This document shows positions 48,804 to 60,940 of a DNA stretch of 64,000 nucleotides, piece by piece. Numbering within the stretch: the first letter of the stretch is position 1; each line of letters starts with the position of its first letter. The DNA lies in assembly GCA_013054445.1 (NCBI GenBank), contig JAAMPI010000116.1:1-64000 (forward strand), in the 5' to 3' direction. The translations under genes were made by a program, and so were the position numbers. Origin of the DNA: Cudoniella acicularis. Taxonomy: Eukaryota > Ascomycota > Leotiomycetes > Helotiales > Helotiaceae. The notes under the pieces are model-generated. The model was not told the DNA's origin, ran no database searches, and saw only the letters and a program-made list of their open reading frames with translations.

Positions 48804-51606
48804 GCTTGGTAAAGAAGATATCTTGGCGCAGATGAATTGGGAAGCAAGAAATTGGGAAAGTGGGGAATGGAAAAGAAGTTCAACGGCACAAATAGGTGGA
48901 AGGCCAATGTTATAAGGTTGGAAGAGTGGTGTGTTCCTTTTGACGCTGAAGAGCTTTGGAGCTCGGGTATATAATATTCAGTTACAGGCTACTAAAATAT
49001 AAAGATCACATCACAACTGAATCCTTGATGGAGGCGGACAAGGGGGGGATTCAGCTCCAAGATGTATAAAGGAGGAAGGAACGTGAGATAGGCCTGAGGG
49101 GATTGATATGGCCTTGTTATTCAGATACACACTTGGAGAAGTGGCAGAGCTGACTGGCGTGTTACTGGCATAGCAAGTCAAGCTTTCTATATGATTCTCA
49201 CTTGGTCTAGAAGTAGCCATCGACTCACAGCCAAGGGGGCTCTCAAGACAAGCACACCCGTCTCGATGCTGGATGGGTATCAGGACGTTCCCGAGAAGGG
49301 TTAGCGACTTGATTGTAGCCCCCAGGGCCGAGTGTGTGTATTGAATGACGTGCACAGCCATCTCGGACATTGTTTTTTGTTCAGATGTCTTCGGAAAAGA
49401 CCGTGTGGAAATACTGAGATCATTCTGGCGCTTTTCCTGAAGAAGAACTTCGAAGGTCCGTTTGATGTGAAATGATCTGGGGGTGGCTTTCTTAGCGGTG
49501 CAGCGGGTGTAGTCGTTGTCGTCCATCGTTGCGGCTAAAGCGGGACAGTGGACGGCGGCGCTATGACAACTCCGCCGGGCGAACGACTTTTGACCCTGCA
49601 ACCCCCTTGCTGTGGCTAGTGAATAACAAGGTCAAAAGTCGGAACGGTGAGGTTGCGAGTGGCGCAAGGCTGGATTGCTGACAAGTTGACGCATAACGGA
49701 TTATTCAGGGGGAAGGCATGACTTTGGAGAGCAGACAGAGATGCTTACCCAGGTAGAGTATTCCATAATTCTAAAGAGAGCATCGAAGATGCCAAATAGT
49801 TGATAAATAATGGCCTAATCTCATCTCATGACTGGCCATGGCTTGGACGCAGTAGTAAGCATTTCAACCCCCAAAGTCCTTTAGTCAGCAGCCTCCATGC
49901 AGCCCAGGTTGAAAGTTGTTGGTGTGCTCCGTAGTTCCTAGCAACTTCAGCCTTGTTCTGCGTCAATTTCTGACGCTTGCAGAGGAATATGGTAAGCAAG
50001 AGTCATTGTTGTCGGCCTTTTTGCACCCAATGGCAAATGTGTCACTATGATATTGCTTCTGGGGATTGCGGGGGCTGCTGAGATAATCTCCATCTCTTGC
50101 CACGCACATCTTCATGCTGTTGGAATTTTTTGAGAAGTATCGGGTCGTAGAGTAAGATGACGTTAGATTGGGGGCACCTTGTCACTCACCCCTCCATTAT
50201 CGGCATGCATGTGCACGAGGATTGAAATTTGAACAATTCTCACTACACATTCTTCGGCTAGCCCCTCAGAAGCTGTACCTAGGTATTCATGAATGTACTT
50301 GTTATGTTTTGACTGTACGCTTTTCGTTGGAGAGTGCAAATGCCATGGGTTTTGGTGATTAGTGAACCTCGGCGATAGCGCGGACCACAAAATGCGGCCG
50401 AAACAGAAGGGTGTATCTCATAGAGATCTTCGACCTGCAGGTGTGTTAAGTGTGTTGAGCTCATGTCTTGAGTATACTTGAAGTCGACTCGTCCCGCCCG
50501 AGTCCGAGGTGCGAGCTACAAGGTACGGAGAGAAAGTCTATGAGAGACGAGTTGCGGATGTAGATGCCAAAAATCAATATGGTAGATCCGGAGACCAAGA
50601 ATACCCATCTCTATTATTGTTCGGCTGCTTCGTCCATTGACTTTTCTCAATGTTCGGGCTATTCATAGATGCCGTTGTCTATCATCCGGATATACTCGGG
50701 ATGTTGATGTCAACACGTGGTACTCTAGATAGGCAATTGAAAGCTGCTGGTTGCCATGATTGCCGTCCTCCCGCGACAATGACAACACCAACTTTGGCCT
50801 GCATTGGAAGTCTCGGCTTTCAATTCTATTCGCTTTGGATTCTTGGAAAAGGAGCCTGTGCCCCGAGTTTTCAAGAGTCAAGTTTCGCGTTTTTGCAAAA
50901 AGCCTAAGCCCCAGTATTTACCTCCGGTCTTCCATTGTATCAAGTACTATCAACCGTCAATCTTCGAAAGGCCGTGCCACCCCATCAGACTGGAGTTCAC
51001 GAGATTGAATCTAGGAACTTCCTATGCCGACAAAATGAGCAAAAAACAAAACAGAGAACAGAGCACAGGAGTTGTTCACCCGCGCTGAAACGAATGCAGC
51101 CGCTTTGTTTGTGCTGGTCCCTATGTACCGTACTCCATAACCTGACTGGAGTTCGCCGTCGCGATGTGTCAGGTCGAGCACAGGAGGGCAGCGCGGAAAC
51201 AGAAAGTGAAGAAAGGGAAACGAAACAGGAAAACACGTTTGGATCTGGAGAATCGAAACGCATTAATGATCTCCGTGGCCCCTGCAAAGTTTCATTCTAG
51301 AAGTTGTTTAATCAAATTAATCTCCAGCGTGGCACGGCGGAGGAAGCTCATAAATCTCCGATCCTAACAGACCTCAGCTACAGCTTCGCGAATCCGAATC
51401 GCAGTCCGCGAACACCAACGTCCTCACCATACTGTAATAATAATACCCACACGCACCCGGCTTCTCTCCTTAGCTGCTCTCGACTCTCTTTTGTCTTCGC
51501 AGGGTTCCAACTACCCCCAACGTGCAAGCATACATTCACCGAGAGCGTCCCTCGACAATCGGAATGGCCAACGGATACTGGAGATGAGATAAACGCCCTG
51601 TATTCC
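48804..51606. other. 2.8-kb gene-poor region
   Basis: One candidate orphan frame (49014-49526) is listed separately. The rest (49.6-51.6 kb) has only short frames. The final 250 bases are a C/T-rich, GC-richer leader before the Inp2-like gene. No repeats or RNA genes were seen. Confidence 0.45.
49011..49526 (-). CDS. Candidate orphan protein
   Basis: A minus-strand frame of 171 codons starting at an ATG at 49526 (the frame extends upstream to 49601 with no ATG). The first 50 residues have mixed, protein-like content (RSFHIKRTFEVLLQEKRQND); the remainder is Ser/Pro-rich. No domain, signal peptide or membrane segment was seen. It could be a real lineage-specific gene or a chance frame. Confidence 0.3.
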   Translation of the reverse strand: MDDNDYTRCTAKKATPRSFHIKRTFEVLLQEKRQNDLSISTRSFPKTSEQKTMSEMAVHVIQYTHSALGATIKSLTLLGNVLIPIQHRDGCACLESPLGCESMATSRPSENHIESLTCYASNTPVSSATSPSVYLNNKAISIPSGLSHVPSSFIHLGAESPPCPPPSRIQL

Positions 51607-53653
51607 ATGGAGGCTGTTGTCTTCGAGGACTCGCCCCTCGCCGACTATTTTGAAGGTATGTTCAGAGAGAATCAATGTTGGTTTGTCGTACTGATATGAT
51701 TCACAGGCGAGGGTGGAGATAATTTGTCCGACGGTTCAAGTAAGGGGCAAGGAACGCCTTCGAAAACCCCAAATCCTTCCTTTGCGCCGCGTGGGAGGCC
51801 AATACAACGACCAAAGCTTCGACAAAAGCTTCCTCCTCCTCTGCGAATCGCGATACCCCAGAACAAGGCCGTAGCGATTTTATCGAAGACATGCTCCGTA
51901 AGATCCACTTGCCGACCTCCCCTTCCTCGAAGCCCGTTAATTGACTGAAATGTCTTCTAGAAAGCTGTCAATTCCAGGTTAGGCAGAGCAGACAACGCAA
52001 GATTTCTGGAGCGCTTTCGGTACATTATCGTTGCATCGCAGCTTCTTAATGCCCATTCATATCTTGGTCAGGCAAGCCAAGGGAAGTCCAGAAATGTGCC
52101 CGTACCAGCTCTCGATACTCCGCAGATAGGATCTCTCACGCCAACGGGAGTAGCATTGACGGCGTCCGTTGCATTTACTCTTGCCTGGTTAATTCATTGG
52201 ACGCGAGGGAACCGAAGCTCTGCAACTGGCAAAGGCCGCATTGTGGTATTTCTTGCCGTTCTTGGGATATTAGGTTTTCTCTCCTATACATATGCGCGCA
52301 GACAAATGCTCCACTATCTTCGACAGCAAACGTTGGCGGAGATCTCTTCTTTTGTCGCAAAAGCACAAGAGTTTGATTCCGCTGCTGCAGGTGCTTTAAG
52401 TTTGGTCCAAGAGGTTGAGCTAGTATCTAGAGGATACAGAATGTAAGTTGTTTTGATTTTGATCTGACTTATCTGATACTGATAGTATTCGTAGTAGCAC
52501 TCCTCTCCCTCCTGTGAGCCGACTCGACGACCAGAGTCAGACTAGAAGATGCTCTCGACTCAGGAAACAACTTCGTCTTTGCTTCGCAGACATTATTCCG
52601 CGCTACAACCAAGCCTATCGAGCCATCAAACCTCTTACCGAAGAAATGGACCTCGAGAAATATTACGATATCTACGATATAAGTGATACAGATTTCCAGG
52701 AGGCCATGGCAGGATATTCCGAGACCGAGTTCGAGGATACTGAATCTGTTCGTGTACTGAAGATCTTGGCAGCAAGATTCTTTATGAGCAGGAAAATATT
52801 TCTTTGCTGCCTTATGGCGTTAGATGCTCATGGCGATGCACCCGATTTCTTGCGTTGGGGAACAGCTTCAGATGAGCTAATTGCGGTGGCCACCATTACC
52901 AGCCAGGCTGAAAAACGCTTGGATAGAATTTTAAGTGAAGAAGAGAGTACGTGTTGTTCCAGTAATACTACCTCCTTGTACTAATTGCGTCGAGATTTCC
53001 CTGTCCCGCCAACGCCAAAGATGCCGCTGACTCCCAACCGCGAACGCTGGAGAGCTCAATTACGCAAGCTAAACTCTCTCTCCTCTGGAATTCGAGGGCT
53101 TCAAGCAAAACTTCATGTGTTACGTGAAGAGTCTGATAAGAACTTGAATGAGACCGAGGATGTTTCGGAGCTTGGGACAACTCTCATGATGCAATACGAA
53201 TCGATTGGTATTGATTTGAAGGCTTTGATGCAGGAATGGGAAGATGGAAAGAATGCACTGGCATCAAATATCGATCGGAATGAACGTCGGGTATCGTCAA
53301 TGAGCGGCATGCTTTCCCCAACTACCTCCTTAGGCGGACTCACTGCCGTTGAGGAGGGTGGTACATTGGATGCACTAAAAGCTTTGAATGGTGAGGTGAG
53401 ATCGCGATCTAGCCTGGACCTTAGCTCCTCCGATGCGGAAGAAGTCTTTGAAGCCGTTGCGATTCCTCGACAGAGAAGTACATTGACGCGAGAAGAGCGG
53501 ATTGCCAAGATGAAAGAGGATCGAGTCAGACGGGATTCAACCAAGGATAAAGCAGAGGCAAACACTCGAATGCTGAGGGAGTTAGAATCGGTGATTAACA
53601 TGCGACCACGCGGCAGTAAGGGGACACCAGCGCGACGAATTACGTCTATATGA
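51607..53653 (+). CDS. Inp2/vezatin-like myosin-binding membrane protein
   Basis: The five-exon model is join(51607..51655,51707..51897,51961..52442,52495..52946,52995..53653), 610 residues. The start MEAVVFEDSPLADYFEGEG is typical of fungal members. KAVNSRLGRADNARFLERFRYIIVASQLL precedes two membrane segments (ALTASVAFTLAWLI and VVFLAVLGILGFLSYTYA). The following region (SRLDDQSQTRRCSRLRKQL, IIPRYNQAYRAI) and a C-terminal coiled coil (GLQAKLHVLREESDKNLNE) fit the vezatin/Mysoin-binding family that includes peroxisomal Inp2. Inp2 links peroxisomes to class V myosin for inheritance. The protein in exon 2 is the least certain: a second frame there is also open. Confidence 0.82.
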
Positions 53654-54327
53654 ATTATGCATAATGATTTTTTTATTTTTTTTTTTGAGAAATCTGGGTC
53701 ATACCGTTGATCTGGAGTCTGGCGAGCACCACTTTGCTCAAGTTGCTTTCATTTTGCTTGGATCGAAGAGATATGCCGTGTAAATATGTTATACCCAGGA
53801 TAGCATCGGCCGAGTTGTAGTAATACCTCAAGTATAATATAGTTCAAACAGCAATTGCTTTGCAAATATTCAAAAATTCGCTGTGCATTTAGATACAGCT
53901 TGAGAACAAATTGACAACCAACTTAGTACGCAGGCCTGAGCCAGAACAATTTTAGGGCGGTATTTGTCTTCCCCGGATATACGATGATTAGTAGGAACAT
54001 CGTTTGATCGAATGAGCCTTGAAAGTGCTGCTTTTAACCGCCGAGATGCCGATCTTAAAAGGGGTTTCTCTCAGTAAAGCTTCTTAAGGTCTAGTGGTCC
54101 TACCTGCCTGCCTTCTCCTTGGAGAAGCTGCCTATTGGAAGCGAGCCACGTGACACGCAATCGCAACATGAAATACCGGTACTCGAGCTCAGACAACTGC
54201 AGTCAATACATAACCCAAGAAACAACCTTCTTGCCACGCGACTAAGAGATGATTTCAGAGCAAATGAACCGTCGAGGATCCGCAGGTCGATTTACCTCGT
54301 GAAGTGGATCTCCAGCAACTGGCCCAA
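53654..54327. other. Intergenic, Inp2-like to APC2
   Basis: About 670 bases. A poly-T tract lies near 53668-53685, right after the Inp2-like stop. The region before 54328 has an open frame with TTG only and is probably APC2 promoter and leader. No gene was seen. Confidence 0.5.
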
Positions 54328-57161
54328 ATGTCACGACAGGGTCCCAAAACGCGGGCACGCAAGAAACGCGTCTTCGAGTCCGTGTTTGGTGACGGCGATA
54401 TTTCGCAACCAACACCAGTTGCTACGCCAGTCGCTGGATTTACAGGTCCTGGACAAAGATTCGGGGGGGCCCTTAGCAACCACGCACAATTTCTCCGAGC
54501 CACCGCTGTCAGATGTCCGAGATGCAGACTCTGTGCGTGCTCGCTCTCTCAGTGAGTCCAACCATGTCAGGGACCAGGTCCGCTGGGATCGATCATGGCA
54601 TCTCGTCACACACGCTTTGAGTCTCCCAGCGTTTCCTAAGAGTTCTAATTCTCCCCAACCGCTAAAACCCCGGAGAGACTCACTTGACGGCGCCTTCGAT
54701 GAGGCTCTTCAAGATGTGCTCTACCCCGATGGCAGACTTCCATACGCTGGCCACACAGAAGACATCATTGTTTGGCATACGCAGCAAGTTCGGTCACATT
54801 TCTTACATCAAGTTCTCCCCATAATACTTCATCTCGCCAAACGTCACGCTCCAGATGCGATAATTCACGGAAGTGTAAACGTTTTGGAAACCGCCCATCG
54901 TCAGTATCTCCATGGATTGGCAATTATCAAGGATCAAATAGATGTCTCAGCACCCGGAACTTCAATGCCTGTCCTCGAGAAGTTCAGGCGAGATCTTCAT
55001 GCAGTTGTCAGTAACTCCGTTATGGAGCCGCTATCACCCTCGTTAAGGAAGATTTTAGAGAACTACATTTTCACAGTGCTTGGGATACCTCTACAAAAGC
55101 ATACAGAGACACCCACAATTGAACCAGAAGGGAGAGGGTCGGAAAAAGCTCTCCGGGAAACACTCGGGCTGGTTGAGTCGCTCAAGAGTGTTGGTTTGGC
55201 TGGTGAAAAATTTCAGGTCACATTCGCCGAGATTATGAACACTGCTATGAGGGAGTATGTTTACAAAGGCTGCAGAGGACTGTGGTCTTCAGAGGGCGAT
55301 GATTCTCTAGGCATTAGCGAAGGAGAAGCAAAGGAGTCAAAATCATCAGGATCCATTCTTCCTCGAACAGCTCGGCATTCGTCACCCTCTCGGTGTACAA
55401 CGGACTTATGTGAATGGATCGAGAATCGCTACGCAAGGCTTACTGTTCAAATCCTCAACCGAGTTGATCTGAAAGCCAGTGTCACATGGGCAAATAAGGA
55501 GAAATACAAGGAGATGGGCATTGGCCATTTGGCAGAATTACGAATCAAAGAACTTTTCGATATTGTTGGAAAATGGCCGAATAGTCGGGGTGCTTTGGAC
55601 GACCTGAGAACAGCCATCACCACTCCACAGAGGCGTTTGCATCTCACCGAAGCATTCGCTATGACATTGAAGGAGAGACTCCTGCACCCAGGGATGTCAA
55701 CATTGCAGATTTTGCAGACATATATATCTATGATTTGCTCTTTTCACTCCCTTGACCATTCAAAAGTACTCCTTGATCGAGTTGCTTACCCACTTCAGCT
55801 CTATCTCTGCTCGCGCGAAGATACTGTGCGGATCATTATTACAGGGCTGCTGTCGGATGTCGACGATATTGATTCTCAACTCGATGCTCAACGTGCGGAC
55901 AAGCTGATAGAGTTGTCCTGGATCTTGAACAATGGATCTCAACAGGTCGATAAGCGAGCAAATGATGAGGAGCTGGACTGGCATGATATGGATTGGGTTC
56001 CTGACCCTGTTGACGCCGGGCCCGGTTACAAGAGATCGAAGAATGCTGACATAATTGGAACATTGATTGGTGCTCTTGGCTCTCAAGACGTGTTCATTAA
56101 AGAGTTCCAAAACATAATTGGGGAACGTCTGTTGAAACAAGATGGGGGCTTTGAGAGAGAAGTAGAGACCCGCCTAAGCCGTTTGAATATATGCACCCCA
56201 TACTTACAAGACCTAGATCAAAGTTCTCGAATTGTTGAAAGTTAGATTTGGAGAAGCCCCTCTCCAGGCATGCGAGGTTATGCTTAAGGACATCCAAGAT
56301 TCTGGACGAGTCAATGCTATTATACGGAGAAACCAAAAATTAGATCCGAGTGAGCAAGAGCTTAATGCTGCAAAAGCTAATCCTGGCATGGTAGATGAGG
56401 ACCCTCCAAACCCAGAAGGACTCCTAAAACCATCTCTACACGCAAAAATTCTCTCTCGGTTATTCTGGCCACAACTTCAAGACGAAATATATCAAATTCC
56501 AAAAGACATTGAGGACCTTCAGAAGCGATACGAAGAGGGTTTCGAATCTCTCAAAGCGTCTCGGAAGCTCACCTGGCTCCCCGCATTGGGTCAAGCAACA
56601 GTCGAGCTTGAGCTCGAAGACCGCACGATCATTGAAGAAGTGCATACCTGGCAGGCCACTGTTATCTACGCTTTCCAAGAAGACGAAAGTAATGGAACGG
56701 CCCTTGAGCGAACCGTTGAAGAACTAGTAGAATCTCTCGAGATGGAAGAGATTCTAGTCCGGAGCGCCCTCAAATTCTGGACCAACAAACTCGTCCTCCA
56801 CGAGATATCAGAAGACAGATTCGCCGTTTTAGAAACCCTAAACCAAGAAGACCGAGCTCGCTCGAATGCACAGGTTGCCGCATCAGCAGCTATATCTAAC
56901 GACGAAAGTGCAGAGGAAACCGTAATGCTTGCGAATGAGGGTATAACGTCCGAAAAGATGCAGATGTACTGGCGATTCATCCAGGGCATGCTAAAGAATT
57001 CGTCAAGCCAGATGCCGCTCCAGCAGATTGCAATGATGCTGAAAATGCTGATTGCGGAAGGGTTTCCATATAGCAATGAGGAGTTGCAAGAATTCTTGTC
57101 AGGGAAGGTGGCGGAAGGGAAGTTGGACTTGAGTGGAGGAAAGTATAAGCTTAAGAAATGA
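54328..57161 (+). CDS. APC2: Anaphase-promoting complex subunit 2 (cullin-like), with one frameshift
   Basis: The model is join(54328..56161,56217..57161), about 925 residues if one G is removed. The start MSRQGPKTRARKKRVFESVFGD reads in one frame; after the G7 run at 54463-54469 the homology continues in another (PLATTHNFSEPPLSDV), so G6 is expected. A 55-nt intron joins FERE to IKVLELLKVRFGEAPLQACEVML, a hallmark of Apc2. A cullin homology region and the C-terminal winged helix (MQMYWRFIQGML...GKVAEGKLDLSGGKY) follow. Apc2 binds the RING subunit Apc11 and forms the catalytic core of the APC/C, which triggers anaphase and mitotic exit. It is essential in characterised fungi. Confidence 0.93.
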
Positions 57162-58896
57162 AGCACGATTAAGGAGTTTTGCTGGAGGCGGGAATAAGAA
57201 CGACTTGGCTATCTGGGAGGTGTATGGAATAGAAAGTTATGCGAGCATGAGGAATGATTGCCGAGGCTACTAGAATAGGGGGGTGATGGGAAAATACGGT
57301 GACCAATGAAGAAGGCGCATAATTGAACCAATAACAGTCCGTTAGTATCAATTCTGCATTGCAAGAGAAGCTATATCTACTTGGACAACCAGGTATTAAA
57401 TACCGCAAAATCGGCAATTGCCATCCATAGGCAATGCGAAAAAAACTCGGCGAGGTGGCATTATCACCACCAAAATATATATATTACAGTGGGTCAGCAC
57501 TGCAGCACCAAGGGATCATGATTCATCGAGATATAACGCCAACGGTGAGCTTTTCAGGCGGATAATATCTATGCGATGCTTCGGCGCGGGAAAGGATGTT
57601 CCTGTAATGTACAGTGTTATATCGCAAGTGATACTGCATTAGTGCGGCCTCTGGTTGCTTTTTTGGCGTTCGCACCTACTACACCTACGGAGTACGGTGA
57701 GAAATGCCAATTGGAGAAGTTTACGTCGATATGCGGCGTGCTTTGCAAATTGCAAGGGTGAAGCGCAATCCGTTAAAGGGAGGCGGGAAATGTTTCCTTC
57801 GTGCTATTTTCCCGAATTGTACATTACCTCTGTAAGATTGTAAGATCCAAAGTTAGATTGAGTGCCAAGGTCAAACTGGGGTTATCCGGCTTTGAAGAGT
57901 GTTTGAGGAGTATTTGTAGTAAGGTTACCTGCTACTGCTTGGCGTTGGCCTCAATACTTTTTCGTAATTTTTACAGACTTTTGGTCGTAATATTGTTAAT
58001 TCCGTTTAATGCGAGGTGCTCCTGACACCAATTCCCAATCATCAATGTTCGCCGATTCGCCGAATTCCGAGTCGTACGATGAACAAACGCTTCGTATATG
58101 AAGAGTCTGGAATGAAGAGTACAGCTAATATTACATGTGATTCGGAGCTACGAGTCACAAGAAATACGTGGCGAGCGAAGGAGAATTGGAAGGACTGCAG
58201 AATGTTTTGACTGGTTGGATTTGGAAGCATGACAAGGCTTTTTGCACGAGGCGCTGTGGGTTGTTGCCGCTCGTGATGGATCACTCGGATCATCGCAGGA
58301 TTCGCGGGCGAGATAGAAAGGGGGGGGTTTTTCGATCATGGGCGGAAACCGGAGGACTCGGCCGTCGTATTTTCGGTTCGGCGAAGTTACAAAGTGAAAA
58401 AATCCTGAAAACAAACCTTACTGTACCGTAATGTGAGAGGTTAAGTTGCATTGTACAAGAAGTCAGGAGCCGGGTAGGCTTGGCTCCTGGCCACGGCGAT
58501 TGTGATGAGTTGCAATCCGCAAGGAGGTCGAAGCAAGGAGCGTGTGGAACCTTGGACCACGGCCCAAGGCATGCTGTCGTAAGTGCTTTTATTTGAAGGA
58601 TACGGCGGTCTCGTGCGCCGTGATGGTGCGGAGGATTGTGTCAGATCAGAGGACTATAGGCTAGACTCCGTAAAGATTGCGAGACTGGCCTGCCTCCTGC
58701 TTCGGGCAGGCCTCACCGCCGGGGCGCTCTGTTCGTGGAGTTGAAGTTTGGGATGTCTTGAGTCTTTAACGATGCACGCAGGCGAGAGGGGTGAACGGCG
58801 AGCGTGTGGGTCGGAGCTTCGGACCTGGTTGGCTATTGGCAGTGGTTGTACTTTACGTGACTGCTTAGAAGTTGGAAGTTGGAAGGTGGAAGGGAG

Positions 58897-58922
58897 GGAG
58901 GTAGGTAGGTAGGTAGGTAGGT
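58897..58922. repeat. (GGTA)n microsatellite
   Basis: Six or so tandem copies of GGTA/AGGT directly before a potential minor ORF. Part of the microsatellite-rich stretch upstream of the RING gene. Confidence 0.9.
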
Positions 58923-59875
58923 ACAGTAATGAGTGGGAAAGGGATGGCTGTTGCCAATAATGTTGGTCTCGGCGCAGCGCTCGCGGCAGTTTCCTGCGCT
59001 GAAGCAGAGCCGTCGTGGGGTTGTGGGACAGTCACAAAGGGCGAGGTCGCGAGTGACATAGGCACAAGCAGCACCTCATCTCGGCCATCTGTTGAGTGGA
59101 AAGCCAGCCAACAGGCGCGAGCTTCTTGCGGCTCTGGGCCCTCGGCCGGCTTTGAAGACTTGGACCAGAACTTCAAAAGAGCTCCTGATATTGCAATGTA
59201 TGGCATGCCAGACATGCTCTTCGGTCTTTTGCCGGCTTCCATCGGTGAGTCTGGGTAAGTCTGCAGAGAAAAAGGCTGCGCAGACTCGCAGAGGCGTGCA
59301 AAGAACGCCCCAGGCTGTAGCACCTCACCTCCTCCTGCCTCCCACCTACGTCTTCCTGGATCATCGACTACGGCGGCTGGCTGCAATCTCTTATACTTCT
59401 GCGGCATCCCGGAGCATCCCCGTTGCCCAGTGCCCGCGCTCCACCCGCTCGTTTCGCGATCTGTAGTTGGCGTTACGGCGTGTCGAACAGCGCAGGAGGT
59501 TGGTGAGAAGTCCAGGCTAAGTACGAAGCGTTGCGCTGCTGTGCTGTGCTGTGGACGCTGGCATCACGCTGCAACCTTCCTGGGTTTAGGGAAGAGGGTG
59601 TCGGATGTCCAGTTGAGCGGCCCTCGACCCTGGTGCCCAGCAATCGCAATCGATAAGAAGAAAGTAGCGTCACCGACTCACCGAGCCGAGAGGGGAGGGG
59701 AGGGGTAGCGAAGGAAGCTTCAAGCAGTGGGGCGGCAGAGCAGAGGCAGAGCAGTAAGAAGAGCATGACTAGGTAGGAGTAGAGTGCTCCGTCCCTGTGT
59801 AGTTCGGATGTTCCAAAGGTTATGCTGGCAGAAGCTCAGCTAAGGTTATGTGCTGGTTGAGCTGGCTGATGAGGT

Positions 59876-59900
59876 GTGTGCTGGTGCTGGTGCTGGTGCT
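59876..59900. repeat. (GTGCTG)n hexamer microsatellite
   Basis: About four copies of GTGCTG. No coding frame of note runs through it. Confidence 0.85.
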
Positions 59901-60080
59901 ATTATGTGGTTGTCATGCGCGGGTGTGGTGAACCTTATGGACAGGGGTGGTGTCCGTAAAGAAGTGTCAGTGAGGTGCTTTTGTACAGTACATGAATCGT
60001 CACAGGCCTGATTAGGCCTTCGGAAGCACCGTACAGGAGCTCGGACTTGTCAACTGAACGTAACTGCAACCGCCATGGAG

Positions 60081-60106
60081 GCGACTGCGACTGCGACTGC
60101 GACGGC
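60081..60106. repeat. (GCGACT)n hexamer microsatellite
   Basis: About four copies, related in sequence to the GATTGC array near 34791. It yields Ala-Thr repeats in one frame (an ATG at 60075), which I take as chance. Confidence 0.85.
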
Positions 60107-60940
60107 GCAACCGCCCAAGCCAGGCCACCACCAGGCGAGTGCGAGTGAGCATTTTCCCATCAAGCACGGGATGCTTAGTCTAGACTCTTTGCCTTTTCGT
60201 CTACGTCTGCTCCATCTTATTACTCGCCCGCTGCAGAACCATAGGACGGAGACGGAGGACCTTCTGTGAGCCTGCGCTGCATTGCGTGGGTTGAGCAATA
60301 CAGTAATACTTCGGCCCAGCTTTGCCTTTGCTTGCTTCCCTCCATCTCCGCTGACCCTGATCCAGATCCAAGGTTCAGGTTCGGATCCAGGCAAAAACAA
60401 CCTGTTCATTCAATCGCTCCCTTTCTGAAAAAAAAAAATCGAATTTCCCCGATTCACCTTGAGGGCCGAGTTTCAGCTGTTCAAAAGGTGACGACTTGCT
60501 GGACCACGGCTAACGGAGGGGCCAAAGTCACACCTTACCTTCGTCCTCACCACTCAAGACACTCCAGCCCAGAACCAACCAGCCTGATTTCCACGCACGC
60601 CGTGGCTCCTCGATCTCTTCTTCATATCCATCTGCCTCCTCCTCGACAGTCGTTGACTTCCAAACACAATACAACCTCAAACTCGCGCACGACGGCGTCG
60701 CCCGCCTTCCCCTCCTCAATACAGCTCCTAAACCTCGAAGGGTAGAGCTAGCCTGGTGCCGTCATATCGAGCAATCCAAGGCTGCTGCGCCCGCACACAT
60801 CATCCCGCTGCGACAGCGCCTGCTGCTAAACCTCTCCACTCGACCTCACCTCGAAACTCAACTTAATCGTCGAAATCCTGCGTTGAGGTTATTCGCAGCG
60901 TCTCCGGTCCCAGCGAAGGGCCAGTGCGGGGTTGCTCGCT

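Larger units (their letters stand above)
57162..60940. other. 3.8-kb gene-poor, microsatellite-rich region
   Basis: No convincing gene was found. The first kilobase is AT-rich. From 58.4 kb it is GC-rich with several simple repeats (listed separately), palindromic and CT-rich tracts, and open frames that are low-complexity on both strands (for example 58865-59407 minus and 60266-60745 plus). The last 380 bases are C/T- and A-rich like a 5' leader of the RING gene. A long, possibly intron-containing 5' UTR is likely. Confidence 0.45.

Noticed and set aside
58865..59407. 180-codon minus-strand open frame with a Thr-Tyr-Leu-Pro repeat
   Set aside because: The repeat is the translation of the GGTA microsatellite; the rest is low-complexity and has no family resemblance.
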